DNA of 64,000 bases from Plutella xylostella (Eukaryota; Arthropoda; Insecta; Lepidoptera; Plutellidae), in NCBI RefSeq assembly GCF_932276165.1, contig NC_064001.1, positions 9,865,501 to 9,929,500 of the forward strand, written 5' to 3'. The position numbers and the translations under genes are program-made. Below the pieces are notes generated by a model. That model did no database searches. It saw only the letters and a program-made list of their open reading frames with translations, and was not told the origin of the DNA. This document shows positions 37,518-52,500 of this stretch, one piece after another. Position 1 is the stretch's first letter. Each line of letters starts with the position of its first letter.

Positions 37518-40500
37518 GTAAGAAGTGTATAAATAATATTTATCTCTTTCACTCTTATTCCTAATGTATTGGAGAGCTCTGCTGGACTACCAAAATGATT
37601 CATCCAACAACTACCCCTTTTTGGTTTTGAAATTTTAAATACTGATCAATATTTCTTTCAAATATTCCAGGTGCAGCATTAGTAGTCTGCCTACTACTGC
37701 TAAGCAGCACCCCGGCCGCTGGCGACACGACCCCCGCCCCCCGAGACGAGAGGACCCCTAAGCACGCCAAGATCAACAGCACCACCTGGCTCTCCAGGAA
37801 CAGAGCCAAGAGCCCCGATGTAGCTCTCAATGAACTCAATCCTAAAGAAACCGTATCCGACGAGGATACGGACAAAAATGCCAAATACAAAGATAGGGGA
37901 AGGGCACGGTTCAACTCGCAGACTCAAGCGCAAAGAACTCAGGCTCTTAGAAGCAGAGTCAGGTCTGCGCTGTCGATGTCCACAACGACGACGACCACGT
38001 CAACGACAACGACGTCAGGCCCAAAATTAATGATAGTAACGCCTGAACCAGAGAAAAAGAATGTCAGTCAAATCATGCAAGGCATGAGATCCTATAAAAA
38101 GACCAAAATGCCGCTAGCGACATCCAGTACTACTCCTGTCCCAAAATCAATAGGAGACGAGGGTGAAGAATATAGTGAGGAGTTTGATGATGACGATAAA
38201 GATAGCTACGAAAAGTTTAGTACTAGTAAATTTCATGAAAGCACAGATTTTCATATACCTAGTTTTGCTGATGACAATGATTTTTCGCAAGATTCGACCA
38301 AAGAGGCTAGTGAGAACAAAGTTCATAAAGCGTTTAGTATACCTTCGTATGATAAATTTTCTACGTATTTTCCTAAAGAGATCTCATATAGTTCGAATGC
38401 CGATGATGAACCTTATAAATCGGAAAGCTTCTTCTCTAATTTTGAAACCGATCTAACAACTCCAAGAAATGACTTTTTTGACAAGAAGTTCAAGGAGGTT
38501 TCCAGTAGCATTATTAAAAACCTCGACGTAGTGAAAACAAAATCAACTTCTAACAACAAAACTAATATCCACAAGCGTGTGAAAGAAGATATAGATTTAG
38601 CGAAACGCAATAAAAGCGCACCCACCAATAAGTCGACTGTTATAATTAAGAACACCAAAGAAGTCCGTCTTCTAGACAATGAGAAAGTGGGAAGTACGAA
38701 CCAAGAGTTATCTGATGTACACGGTACAAGTATTTATTATGAAATGTCAAGTATTTTATCAACTGAAACCTATTCTCTTGACCAGTCTGATGATGACTGT
38801 GACAATGACACGGTTCCTAACGAGCCTACTCCTAGTACAACCGAGGAAGAGGAAACCAGGGCATTACCGGCTACTTCAGCATTAGTCCTAACTACTAAAC
38901 CGACTGTAGCTACGAAACCTGAAGATCTATCAACTTCAGCACCCAACACAACAAGCGTTGTTAGTACAGTTGCCACATCCCAGAATTCAATTCTGTCTAC
39001 CGAAGAATCACTAACAACCAAGGTTATTTCCACAAGCTACAGCAGAAATAGAAGCTACAAGCGATATAATATGAATGGGACAAGGGAGCCAAATAAAATT
39101 GCTGCTAATGATCAAGTTGGTTCAAATCAAGTGTACAGACCAGTCACCAGGAGTCCTCTGAAATTCCACTACACAACACCAAAGAGTAAACCAGTCTGGA
39201 TGTCTCCAAGAAATGTGACGAGAACTGTTACAAGAACTAAACCAATGCCAACGACAATATACTTTGAACATTTCGACATTAGTGATAAGGTATCCACTAC
39301 ACCACGACCGAGGCAACCTAACAGGAACTCGTTAACAACACAGACTTCAGAAATTGATCCAGTATTGCAGACGGACGTTAGTGGAGTAAAGAAGGTGGTT
39401 CATACGCCATCTATATCTGACAATAGCATTCCATCTTTATGGAAGAGAGGATCAGCTAAGTTCTCTTCTTCAACGGCTGCATCAGCTGAGACCGAAGCCA
39501 GTGACAATAGTGGTACCAGTGACTTGGAGATTCCTCCGACGTTGACTGCTTGGGCTCTGGCTAGTCTGAGAAGCCCACCTTCCTTTGCCAGTCCTGTGGC
39601 CAACGCATCTACAACGACACCGAAAACTGATGATGAAAATGAACTACAGAAAGTTGGGGAAGTATCAGGTAAACATTTTTTTTGTGGTCTTTTAAGAATA
39701 GTTTTATCTTTTTCACTTAATTTACAGCTTGGTCATGATATCTAACTAAAACAATGAATACTATCCTTTAGGCACTTAGTAGGAAATAGTACGAAGGTAC
39801 TATGTACAATAAATATACACTGTACAGTGTACAGTCATAATACTCATAATTATTTAAATATAGAGAGTACTTATAATGTCTATTTATTTTTCAGATCAAA
39901 AAGAGACAACTACAAGCACCACCACTTCTTCAACAACAGTGTCTAGTACCGTGAATGACGTCACTACTAAATTGGTGACCGAAATAGAGCAGAACAAACT
40001 ACCCTCACGAACACCTAGTTTGTCAAGCTCGTCCACTACTGAAACACCAACGGTCTTTACAACAACTGACTTCGAAGTGGACACTACAGTTGCTGCTATT
40101 GTGTCAGACACCACTACCTATGAAGCGGAAACTGAGGCTGACATAACAGAGGCTGCTACAGATAATTATTCTACCGAAGTAACAACTGAATCACTGCTAG
40201 AGTTTGAAGATGTTACTACTGGGACTTCCGCTGAGACAACAGAAACGGAATCCAAATCTGAGAGGTTACCAGCTGAAAGCAATATTTCTGTACAAAGCAG
40301 TGCTGAGCCAGCTACTACTGATGTTGTGCAAACTAACCAGCCCTATGGAAGCACTGGCATCTCCGCAGCCGACTTCATCGGTCTCACCAAACCGTCCTAC
40401 CAGCCCCCGCCCTGGTGGTCCGGAGTCAACACTTCCAACTTCCAAAATGTAACCATTGTTGATCCAAGAAACAACAGCACATTGCCTGCAGTAAGTTCAT

Positions 40501-43500
40501 CTAACTCCAAGTCTGCTGGCTTCGAATCTATTACGAAGTTGCCGTCAGGAATAACTACTCCTCAAGGTGACGACATTTCACCAGTGACGCGGACCCATGA
40601 AATATATCCTGGAATCAACACCGCTCTTCCTACAACAACAGACTACGACATCACTACCTACAGGTCCTCGTACGTGCCTTTAGTGACTACCAGCGAACCT
40701 TCACGAAATACCCCTCAAAATCCTGACTACTACACGCCCTATGAATGGCGTCCAATTCTACCGTCGAAATCTACAGTAGTACAAGGACCTTCAAGGACCA
40801 CGAATATCTTTGAGAACGCTCCAATAACTACATACAGGCCAACCACTGGAGGGTTTGAGGAGGAAGCTACTACTATTGTTCCTGAAACGACGACTATAGA
40901 AATTCAAATTATACCAGAAACTACTCCGCAAATTTTGGAACAATCCACTATTGTGAAGAACAGTGAAGCTCCAGAGTTAGAACAGACTACAATGATCTCT
41001 CAAACAGTGACTGATGCCAAGAGCGAGAGTGAATCTTCAACCAAAGTTGCTATGACACCGGCTGTACAAACAACTAGCGCTGAAACTGTAACCACTTCTG
41101 AAGAAAACAGCGGCAGCAACGAAGTAATTACACTTACAAAATCAACCACTACTCCCAAACCGGAACCAACCTCCCCTGTAACCAAACCTAGCGAACCATC
41201 CGAAACCACTTCTGTAGAAACAGAAACCCTCAAAGAGTTAACAACAGGAACAGAGAGCGAGCGCCTAGAAACGACTACTCAAAAGCTTCCAACCACAGTC
41301 ATAACTGGCGGAAAGGTGTACGATGACGTCATAGAGAGGGAGAGGACTGAGGATAATGAGGTGGAGTCTACTACAGATTATTCAGCGACGACGGCTACTG
41401 GCGAACTTGAGGCGTCTTCGGGGATCCTGTCTCCGGAGGAGGCGGGGTCGGGCGCGGCCATCGCCATCACTGTCAGCACTATCGGAGTCATCACACTCAT
41501 CTTGCTCATCGGACTTTTGGTAAGTCGATTATATATTTATATATATTTTTTCAAAGTTATGTGATTTTAATGTGCCGTTTTGGTTGCTGCCTATATTATT
41601 TGCTTACTCGTAACTACGTAAAGAGATCTATATTGGTGGTTACAAAATTGGTGGTATTAGCCGAAATTAGGTGCCTCAGGAAGGTCATTCTGAATGTAGA
41701 TTAAAAAGTTTAGAGCCAACAAAGTTTGTGGATACGCAATTTTTTTTTCTCGGCTTTCAAAAAAATAAGGAAAACATAATATAATAATTTCGTACCTTTT
41801 TAGGGTTCCGTAGCCAAAATGGCAAAAACGGAACCCTTATAGTTTCGTCATGTCCGTCTGTCCGTCTGTCCGTCTGTCCGTCTGTCACAGCCGATTTACT
41901 CGGAAACTATAAGTACTACAGTGATGAAATTTGATGGGAATATGTGTTGTATGAACCGCTACAAAAATATGACACTAAATAGTAAAAAAAAGAATTGGGG
42001 GTGGGGCCCCCCATACATGTAACTGAGGGATGATTTTTTTTTTTCGATGTACATACCCGTGTGGGGTATCAATGGAAAGGTCTTTTAAAATGATATAAAG
42101 TTTTCTAAAAAACATTTTTCTTAAAGTGAACGGTTTTTGAGATATCAGCTCTCAAAGTCGTAAAAAGTATGTCCCCCCCCCTCTATTTTTATAACTACGG
42201 GGTATAAAATTCTAAAAAAAATAGAGGTGATGCATGCTAATTAACTCTTTCAACGATTTTTGGTTTGATCAAAGTATCTCTTATAGTTTTTGAGATAGGT
42301 TGATTTAACTGTAATTTTGCTGCTACGGAACCCTTTGTGCGCGAGCCCGACTCGCACTTGGCCGGTTTTATAGATTGTATTCGCCATGACGCTCCTCCAA
42401 TGCACCAACTACAGACTCAAAACAAAAACACACACATACATAGGCATTTCAAAAGAATCTTCTGAGTGCATGTCTTCTTCACGAAATTTCAGTTGAAAAG
42501 GTGAAATCCGGCTACGTCGAGAAGAGCAGTCGTACAACATATCCAAAGTAATGAGCATAATATCTATTGCCGGGCTCACGATAAATTACGTTCACTACTT
42601 TGGGGACGTTGTAGATTCACCGCCCGGAGCGCTGGTTGGTTGAGTGCCCCTGGAAATGTAAAAATACCTATTTATAAAGGCAGCAAAAATACAGATTGTT
42701 AACGAGTTCGATTGCATGTTGGGCATGTAAAGGGTTACATGCTCATGAAATAATTATCAATACTAAGTACTATCATACTGAGTAACTTTCCTCCTGAGGA
42801 CGTAACACAACATCAGAAAATACGTAACTTATTCTTCTTTCCTAATTTCTAATTTTCGATCTCTCACAAAAAAAAATTAGTGTGTTTCTCGGAAATAGTT
42901 GTACGTTACAAGTCTTGGAAATAGTTGAACGTCACATGCCCAATGATTCCTACAGGAAGTTATTCGACTTGAAAAGTTGTAACGTGATGACATTGATTGA
43001 ACACTCAGCACCTGTATTCGAAATGATGGACCAAGAAGGGACACACTCCGAAATAATGACCAGTACATAATAATAATAATTGGCTTGAAAGACGAAAGGG
43101 AATTCTTACCTAGTTTACCCCGATGGGAGCATCAATATTTCTGAATGCTGCTAAGATAGTAGTTAGGAACTCATGGTCGTCCCTTAAACCCCTCCATATT
43201 TCTGAAATTGATAATTGAAAAAATATGTTACTTAACAATAGACACAAAAAATATGGGCCGTAATAAAAACGTCTGCTGCATAAATAAAAAGCCCCAAAAA
43301 TGTATCACCTACACAATCACCTAAAATATTATTATTTTGATAAAAGTCACACACCTAAAGATCTGTTTACATGTTCATAATTATTTCGTACCAAATCGCG
43401 TAAAACTAGCGATCGTACGGGCCTAGACGCCTTCCATACGGAGATCTCAGACGGGAAAATGATACAAGCGTGGACGCGGCCAACTAAAATTCCTATCAAA

Positions 43501-46500
43501 CAAACGCATCACACATAAAACAGTGTCACTACACACCAAACCATTTAAAAATAACATAACTCCTCGCCCATTTGAAACATAGCACTTAACTCAACACCCA
43601 TGCCCGTTGGCCAGTATTCTTCCCATACCTATAGTATTAGTATGACATAGTGTGTGCCATTGGTGATATAATACCTCCCGTATCTCGGCAATTAACATTC
43701 CGAGTGTAGGCAACCTGACCACGGCATTCGACGCCGGATGTCTGTTATCGGTACCGCGAAATATTCCGGCGGTTATAGGTCAGTGTGGGCCGAATGGGAA
43801 TGCACCGAACAAATCTCGATTTAGCTTAGTAGGTACGTATTATATAGTAGGTGTTATAAAAGTGGTTGGTACTTATACTAAGCCGAAAAGTCCTAGAATA
43901 CAACTTTTGCAAGAACTTGTACTTAGAAAAGATCCCGACGAATTGAACACCTCCTCCTTTTTTTGAAGTCGTTTAATTAGAAATAATCATAAATCTACTA
44001 GTGCAAAATGTGGTATTATAGTATGTGACGAATATGACGATGTCCCTGTCTGCTAGACTGACGGACTGACCGGATGACAGGATGGGGCGTTGGTTAGTAA
44101 CTGACAAAAGTACCAGAAATCAATCCCCGGCTGGGGCAAATTCTCGGCCCGCCTGCCAAACTTAGAGATTAAGGAGGTCCACGTGCTAAAGTAGATTATT
44201 TACGGACTGTGTTTTTGTTGTTAGTGCTTGATATTAAACCTAAGTAGGTACACACACACTAGGTTTTACTCGCGAGCTTTGCTTTTTAACTTTTTCATTT
44301 CTTGCATCCGTTCTTCCAATTTTATACGGAAAATACCTTTTCCAAGCGAAGACAAGTTAGTTAGTAAATTAGGGCCACTTGCACCAATATATTAAATCTA
44401 GATTTAGTGTTAAATCTCGATTTATATATGGACTGACGTTTCTTAAATCGAGATTAGACACTAAGGGCCTGTTTCACAATGTCTGGTTAGTGGCTACCTG
44501 TGTGATAAAATACATGCTGTCACTGTCTAAAAAATAATAACAGAGAGTGACAGCATGTATTTTATCTCACAGGTAGCCACAAACCAGACATTCTGAAACA
44601 AGGCCTAAATCTAGATTTAAGTAACACTTTGGTGCATGTCACCCTTAATGATATTCATAAAAAATACCTTATGACTTTGAAACGTGCCATCAAGCTACCT
44701 ATAATACGAAACGCTGGACTTTAACGTAGCGAACCACTTGTATGAGGAGGGCCGAGGACAGAGTGTTGTGACGTCCTGGAGATGTCAAGATTGTCCAGTA
44801 GTGTTTGATTGTCTACTGATTGACGGATAGTTTCAGTAAATAAACATTTCAACACAGTTTTGTAAATATAAGTACAGGGTGATTCAGAAGATGTGAGCAG
44901 GAGGATCGCTTTTTAACTATAATCTACTCCGATACATGTAATTCATACTGGTATTTTGTGTGATTAGAATTAATGTATGATTTAAACGGGTACAGGAGTA
45001 AAAGCACTCTTTAAAAAGAAATAAAAAAGAGTGCACTTTAAATTAAATTACGATAGTCATTCAATTAAATTCTAATAGTCATTTACGTATAATTATGTAG
45101 GTAGGTAGTGTTAGTCCTTCCTGCTCATGCAGACGACTCCCGAATCATTATGTAGGTACATGTAAGTAACATGTACATAAATAACACAGGAAATTAAATT
45201 CTTTAACAGCAAAATTAAAAGAAAAAAATACAATATTTTGATGTGATTGGAACGAAAAAATCTAACTGAAACAGCCCTCTTTTTTCCGTCAGGGGTTAAA
45301 AATTGGTATTTTGGAGCAACATACATTTCTGTAATTTGTCAATTTATAACACCTACTTATCTATTTCCTATTATTTGGCCACTTGGATCAATAAACAATT
45401 TTTATACGGTAATAAATGTATAACTGTATGGGAGCTAATGTAGAGCGGTGGTAGCTCAGTCGGGTAAGCGCCCGCTTCTCACGCCAGAGATGCGGGTTCT
45501 TTGGTATTTAAGTACAATGTATACCATCGCTCTAACGGTGAAGGAAAACATCGTGAGGAAACCAGCATATCTAGATTTAGCACATCTAGGTATGTGGACC
45601 CACCAACCCGCAGTGGACCAGCGTAGTGGGAAATGGTCCAAGCTTAGGAAGGCAGTTTAGACTTTGGAGATAAGCACAAAGGTTCCAATCGAGAGAGCCA
45701 GGTCCAGGTACTTATACCCCACAGAGAATAGAATATAATGTATAATATCATAAAGACTCATGTAGTAACCCTTGCCTATGTCCTTAACGGGGTAGGCAGA
45801 GGTGGATTGATGCACCCATTTTTTGCTAGAGTTATTTTATACACTGAGTTGAGTTAAATACAATAATATACACGTGGACATGAAAAAAATTTGGTTTGAT
45901 TTTTTTTGTTAAATAAATAGATCGGCTGTCCCATTTTAAAACACAGTAACAGCCATGAGACAAAATGTTCAGGAGAGCCAAAAAACATTTTTGTCCCTTC
46001 ATTTCAATGCCCTGGTAAAACTATGACAGATATCTGAATAAATGTAAGCTTAAAAGAAGCGGCAGAACATAGGCTTTACATACAATACTATTTCATTTAA
46101 ATATAACTAAAATTGTTGCTGTAATGCACAAAAGAAAACACTTACTAGGTTTTATATGGTTTTCTCACCCTAAAACCGCCCTCACTGACCATTTCAAAAC
46201 CTAGTAAGAGCCATTATTGTGTAATTTAAGACAAGTTAAGTATATTGAAATTGCAATAATTGCGTAATAATTTCATTTTTTATATGTTTGGGATCCTTCA
46301 CATATTATAAATCCAATTTTGCAGCACTTTTACACGACGGCACTATAAGTAATAGCTGAAATACGGGCATATTTTTATGTTTTTTTTTTGTTTTATGTAA
46401 ATGAATTAAATAGCCATATTAAGAAGGCTCTAACATGAAAATTATTTATGGCTGCCTTCAATTAGACAATATTTCCTAAATTTCTATCTAAAAATTAGTT

Positions 46501-49500
46501 TTCTCTTATTTATAACTTGTTTTTTTTTTGGTTTATGCAAAATAGGGCTAGTAGAAAGGTTCTGACGAGAAAGGTCTCTATGGCTTTTATAAAGAAGACA
46601 AAATTTACTTATGTTCTACTTTTAATTCAACTCTCTAGGTCTCATTGGTGCAAAGATACAGGTTCTGAAATGTCTGATATTTTGTTCGAAAAAAGTGTTA
46701 GTAATAATGTATGCCATTTGTGACTTACTAAAATTAACGGACGAAAATTGTCCTTTGCTGACCATTTCAAAACCTAGTAAGCGCCATTGACCATTTTAAA
46801 ACCTAGTAAGTCATTTTCACTTACTGTGTTTTAAAATGGTTGGTGGCTCTTACTATGTTTTGAAATGGTTTTCGTGGCATTTTTGATTTCGCAGGGTGGA
46901 GTTACTAGGTTTTTAGAAATTTTATTTTCGTTTCTAAGCGGTTTTTTGATATTCTGACAATGCAGTTTTGTGCGGAATCGCCTAAAATAATATATAAATC
47001 AAAGACCCGTTTTTTTTTAAAGTTGGCGGTTACTGTGTTTTGAAATGGGACAGCCGAGATGTCTGCTTCGGCCGGGATTCGAACCTTGGACCTTCGGTGT
47101 TCTAGTCTGGTGGTAAAGACTACACCATTCCACCGACATTGTCATAATTTAATATTCAATTATAAAAATGTATAGAGAAAATGTTAAAAAATCTCACCAT
47201 TATCTTCAGTACCGCTGCCGCTCGTGTTGTCTCACTTTAAATAACACGTTATAAAATATATTACAAACAAAGCCATAATTTCAAAAATTATATTATCCAT
47301 AATTCTCTGAAAGACTATTATTAGCAATACGACCTTTAAAATTAGCCGAAAAATTCCCATAACTGTATATTTAGATTGCAAGGGCTATTTTGATCAAAAA
47401 GTTTATTTCACTCTCAGAAATAGCCCAAATTATTGGTTATATTAGAATATTGTTTTAGTTGAGTGAGTGCTAGTGGTACCTTCCACGTCACAAAGAGTAG
47501 TGGCAGAGATTAGGGCTCCGGGCCGGCCGTAGGGCGTCGCTGGCACACTCGTAGGTAACTCACATGAGACCCAGGATGACGATGACGTGGATGTGGTATG
47601 TTTGAAGAGGTCGGATTTATAAAAAACAGGAGTGTTGTAAGTTTGGCTGGTGTATTTGTGTGTTAGTCTGAGTAAAAAGCTTTAGTCGTAGGACTGATTT
47701 GTAATTTATGATAGATCCGAAAGAGTCACTAGTATGGATTGTGATAGTTAATTTAAATTGTGGAAGTTATTAAAAACTGAAGTAGGGGTGCGGTTGCCTA
47801 CCTAAACATGAATGACTGGATGTATCAGTAATAACCACCTAACCCTTCTTACCATCCCTAAGTGCCAATTTCTCCATTGTCGTTTATCTAATCGACAGGG
47901 ATTGATTTATAAATTAAACGTCATCTCCATATAAAATTCATGACAGATATGTCAAAAGTTAACCACTACTTCCTTGTTATGCTCTAACCGAGAATGGAGA
48001 AATTGGCACTAAAAATTATACAAGTATACGTTAAAAAGGCGTAATTTTTTTCTTTTTTACTTTTCGACGTTCAAATTACTAAAGATAATTTCATGCAACT
48101 TTATAGTCTTTATTATATTAGATCAACATATACCTAGGTTACTTTAAAAAAAAAATAATCACGGTATTCCCATCATAGCGAAGCTCGCATGAAAAACTAA
48201 ATCCTTTATTACTGACCAATGTGTCGTTCAGCTTTAACTCCTCATTAAATATTACTGTAGGTCATTTTTTGTTATTAATATTATTAGATATTATAATTAC
48301 AGACAGGTCATTTTTAATTTCAATTAATTTGAATCTGTCTACTTGTTAAATTACCACCTCCACTATTCCTCGCTCTCGGGCCCGTCGTACGGAAGGCGGG
48401 CGGTGTCGCATCGTGTCGGATGTTTTCACAACGAGAACGTAAACAAACCGGCACCGGCACCGGACCGGCGCTGTGCCCACTGCCGATACTGTGTCGGGGG
48501 ATACTAATGTAGCTTAACTTACACTCACGGGCAATAAAGAAGTTCTACTCACGAACTGCCGACACCAAACAACCTAAATTTTTCAAACATTTAATTATTT
48601 TTTTTTACAAAATATTACCGTTTTTAGGGTTCCGTAGCCAAAATGGCAAAAACGGAACCCTTATAGTTTCGTCATGTCCGTCTGTCCGTCTGTCCGTCTG
48701 TCCGTCTGTCACAGCCGATTTACTCGGAAACTATAAGTACTACAGTAATGAAATTTGATGGGAATATGTGTTGTATGAACCGCTACAAAAATATGACACT
48801 AAATAGTAAAAAAAAGAATTGGGGGTGGGGCCCCCCATACATGTAACTGAGGGATGAAATTTTTTTTTTCGATGTACATACCCGTGTGGGGTATCAATGG
48901 AAAGGTCTTTTAAAATGATATAAAGTTTTCTAAAAAACATTTTTCTTAAAGTGAACGGTTTTTGAGATATCAGCTCTCAAAGTCGTAAAAAGTATGTCCC
49001 CCCCCCTCTATTTTTATAACTACGGGGTATAAAATTCTAAAAAAAATAGAGGTGATGCATGCTAATTAACTCTTTCAACGATTTTTGGTTTGATCAAAGT
49101 ATCTCTTATAGTTTTTGAGATAGGTTGATTTAACTGTAATTTTGGTTAAGTTATTTTATTTGCTGCTACGGAACCCTTTGTGCGCGAGCCCGACTCGCAC
49201 TTGGCCGGTTTTTAGTTGGTAATATCTTGATGCTCTGTTAAATGTACTTCAATGTTTCAGAAGGCGTCATTAAGCTAGCTTTTTCTGTTTAGGAATAATT
49301 TGGTGCTTTTCACAGTGGAACCTTTTCATTGCCCGTGAGTGTATTGTATAAAGGCGAAAATTAGTGAGTATGTGTGTATGTTTGTTACCTCTTCACGTCA
49401 AAACGTCTGAAACGATTTTAATGCAATGTGATTTGGAGTTAGCTCTTAGCTGACACCTTCGATTAACACAAAGGCTATTTTTTATCACGGAATTCCCACG

Positions 49501-52500
49501 GGAAAACTTTCTAAGGCGAAGCGAAGGTCGCGGGCAGAGCTAGTGTTCATATATTTGAAAAAAAAATTGGATGCTGCTATGGTATAGGAATCCTACCATT
49601 TTTATCGCATATTTTTTTAAATTCTTAATCTATAAGTTTATCAGAATGAGTCATCATCATTTCCCTATACTACCATTACTCTCTAAACTCGTCCAGTGGA
49701 CAAAGTTCCTATTCTAGAGCTTTTCATAAATAATAATATCGCTTGAAGTGTCTGAGTGGACCTCATGGGTGTTAAGTCTTAAAGTATCAGTTTTTTGTTT
49801 AACAAAATAGTTGACGAACTAATAAATTAAACCCGCCGCGCTTCAAGTGCTGAGATTTGACGCTGAAAGATGTTGAGAGCTTTTGAAAGCTATGCTATAA
49901 ATTAACTCGCGACTTTGTTACTAAAAAATCTGGCCAAGTGCAAGTCACCTTAAAAATTATATAAGTAATTATTCTTTTACACAAATTTTATATGTAATTG
50001 GTAACATTTTAATAATGAAAATACCTTCCACGAAGATGGTAATATTAAGATATTTTTATAGTAGGTAGATAATTTATACATACTTACATAATAATAATAA
50101 TGTATGTACAATAGTAAAAAGCTCAGAAAATACGAGTTTCGAGTTAGTTCTTTAGGTACCTAAGTCCTGAAAACTAGTTTTCCAAACGTAATTTAGTAGT
50201 TAATTCATAAACTTATGATTGCTAAATTATTTGGTAGCAGCCGAACTACCTAACAACAAATTCATTAGTGCCTCTCAACTAACCATCATCATCATCATCA
50301 TCAGCCCGTAACCGTCTACTGCTGGACATAGGCCTCTCCCAAGAAGGGCCAAAACACTCGGTCCTCGGCCTTCCTCATCCTACGCCCTCGGCCATCCTCT
50401 TCTAACCCGACCACGATAACTTTGCACCTGACACCAAAAGGCGCAACATTCCACCGAGGCGGAAACTTAGCTTGGAAGAGCTATATGCATAATATTCTGA
50501 TGATCAGTTTATTCAGTGTTTCGTAGAAGTACCTACTTCGTTCAAATGTGATGCCAAGCACTATAAAGATAGATTACATTGTTATCATAAGAAATATCTA
50601 ATAAGCTATCCACCTACAGAAGTAAAAGAAATACTAAAAGAAAATGATACTTACTATTTATTTCGCTTTATAACTCCTAAACCATTTTTTTGTAGCTGTA
50701 TACTAAAGTTAACCTACGATTTAAAAAAAAAATTGTTTATCGGTTAAATTACTTAGAATTACATTTCCAATACACACATCACGTTACACCAAAAAAATTA
50801 ACGCCTACCTAGGTATTTTCATAATTTATAATTATTATTTATTCGTTCTTAGCTAATCAATAATGGCCCAGTGATACAGTATGATGCTAGGTAGTTGCTG
50901 ATCTAGCAACACGCTGACTGGTCTGCAGTCAAGGGCACGTGTATGTAAACATCCGGGAGCTCAGAATGTGATGATGAAGCTGCAACCAATCAGCATATCT
51001 TGAGCCGAATATGTATGCAAAAGATTCCTATGACATTTGAAGTGGGTTACGTAGGTACAATGTTGTATGTATAAGTACCTAATGCTCTAAATTATAGTTT
51101 TGTGGCAAAGTTTTGACTTCTAAACTTTACTTTTTATTGCTTCAAACTTTGTTGGTCATGTGACTTTTTTTTTTCAAGTAGATTTTTTCTAAACTAATAT
51201 CATTCTTTACTTTTAGCTTAGGGTGAGGCCCCATGCATTGCTTGAGTACGTCGCCGCGCTGCGTTGTTTCTATATATTTTCAGGATCATGTCACAACAAA
51301 TACGAGTATATTATTATGACGCACCGCAGCAATGGGGGCTTACTATACCACTTTTGTAACCTCCTGTATAATATAGAACATGCATGACATGTAGAGAGAG
51401 ATGAGTGACTTGATTTCGTTTTTGTACCAGTAAAACCTGTGCTAGCCTTTCACGATACAGATATAAACACTTTATTGTACACAAAAACATAGTATAAATA
51501 CATAACAAATGAGAAACGCACTAAAATCTTACAATGGCGGGCTTATTGCCAAAAAGCAATTTCTTCCAGCTAACCTTTGTTGCTTTATAAAAGAGTTATA
51601 CCTACATTATCATACCTATTTAAATACGGGTACAATAACAATACTACTATTATTATTATTTTTTATTGTAGGGATTACATTAAGTTAGTTGCTTGCTGTT
51701 ATCCTAGGTTGTATCCTATTCTAGGAGCCCCCAGTCTCCTGTCAGGGATAACTTATATGGTTACATGTAATAATACAGCCTACAATTATTATAATTCTTA
51801 TTTCTCCAACCCCCCCTTTCACCAGCTGGTGGTGCGTCGGCGCGGGCGGCGCGGCGTGTACGCTCAGCGCTGCACCCCGGTGTCGCTGGACGCGTACAGC
51901 CTGGACAGCGTGAGCGTGGGGCCCCGCAAGGGACGCGGCAGCAAGCGCAGCTACGGGAACCCCGGGTTTGATGATGAGGTAAGGAATTGCTGATGATGGG
52001 TAGGTGTGTAGTCTGTAAGGTGAACAATATACTTTTAAACTCTCTTCGGAAATGAATTGAGTTCCCTCTGGTTAAACGATCGATCATGAAAACTAGCTCA
52101 GTACATATCTCGTAAATAAAATATAATAAAAAAAAAATATTTCTTGTGGCCATTGTTTATCTGCATACCTAGCACAGGTTTCAAGATGCGCAAAGCAAGA
52201 TATGCAAAAAATCTTGCGTTGCGTTTAATATGAGCGATTGCGGTGCAATCGTCTTGTATTGCGCGTCTTGCGGCCTGTGCTAGATATGCAAGTTAAATTA
52301 TGATAAGTATTCGGGCTTAAGATGATGTTTTTATCCTACAAATATCCTCTCCAACCGCAGGTGACGTCCCACCCGATGCAATACGCAGCTCTGGCCAACT
52401 TCGCGCTCGACTCCGAGCTGATGACTCGGGAGTTCAGCTCCATACCCTCAGTGGCCGTCAGCGCTGCGGATGTACCGCCCGGGGCTGAAGACAAGAACCG

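Noticed and set aside
38163..39603. Many antisense and shifted frames across exons 2 and 3
   Set aside because: Shadows of the long Thr/Ser-rich coding exons.
45448..45520. tRNA gene candidate (GGTGGTAGCTCAGTCGGGTA with box B-like GCGGGTTC)
   Set aside because: No closed acceptor stem; the sequence continues into the SINE body, so it is the SINE head.
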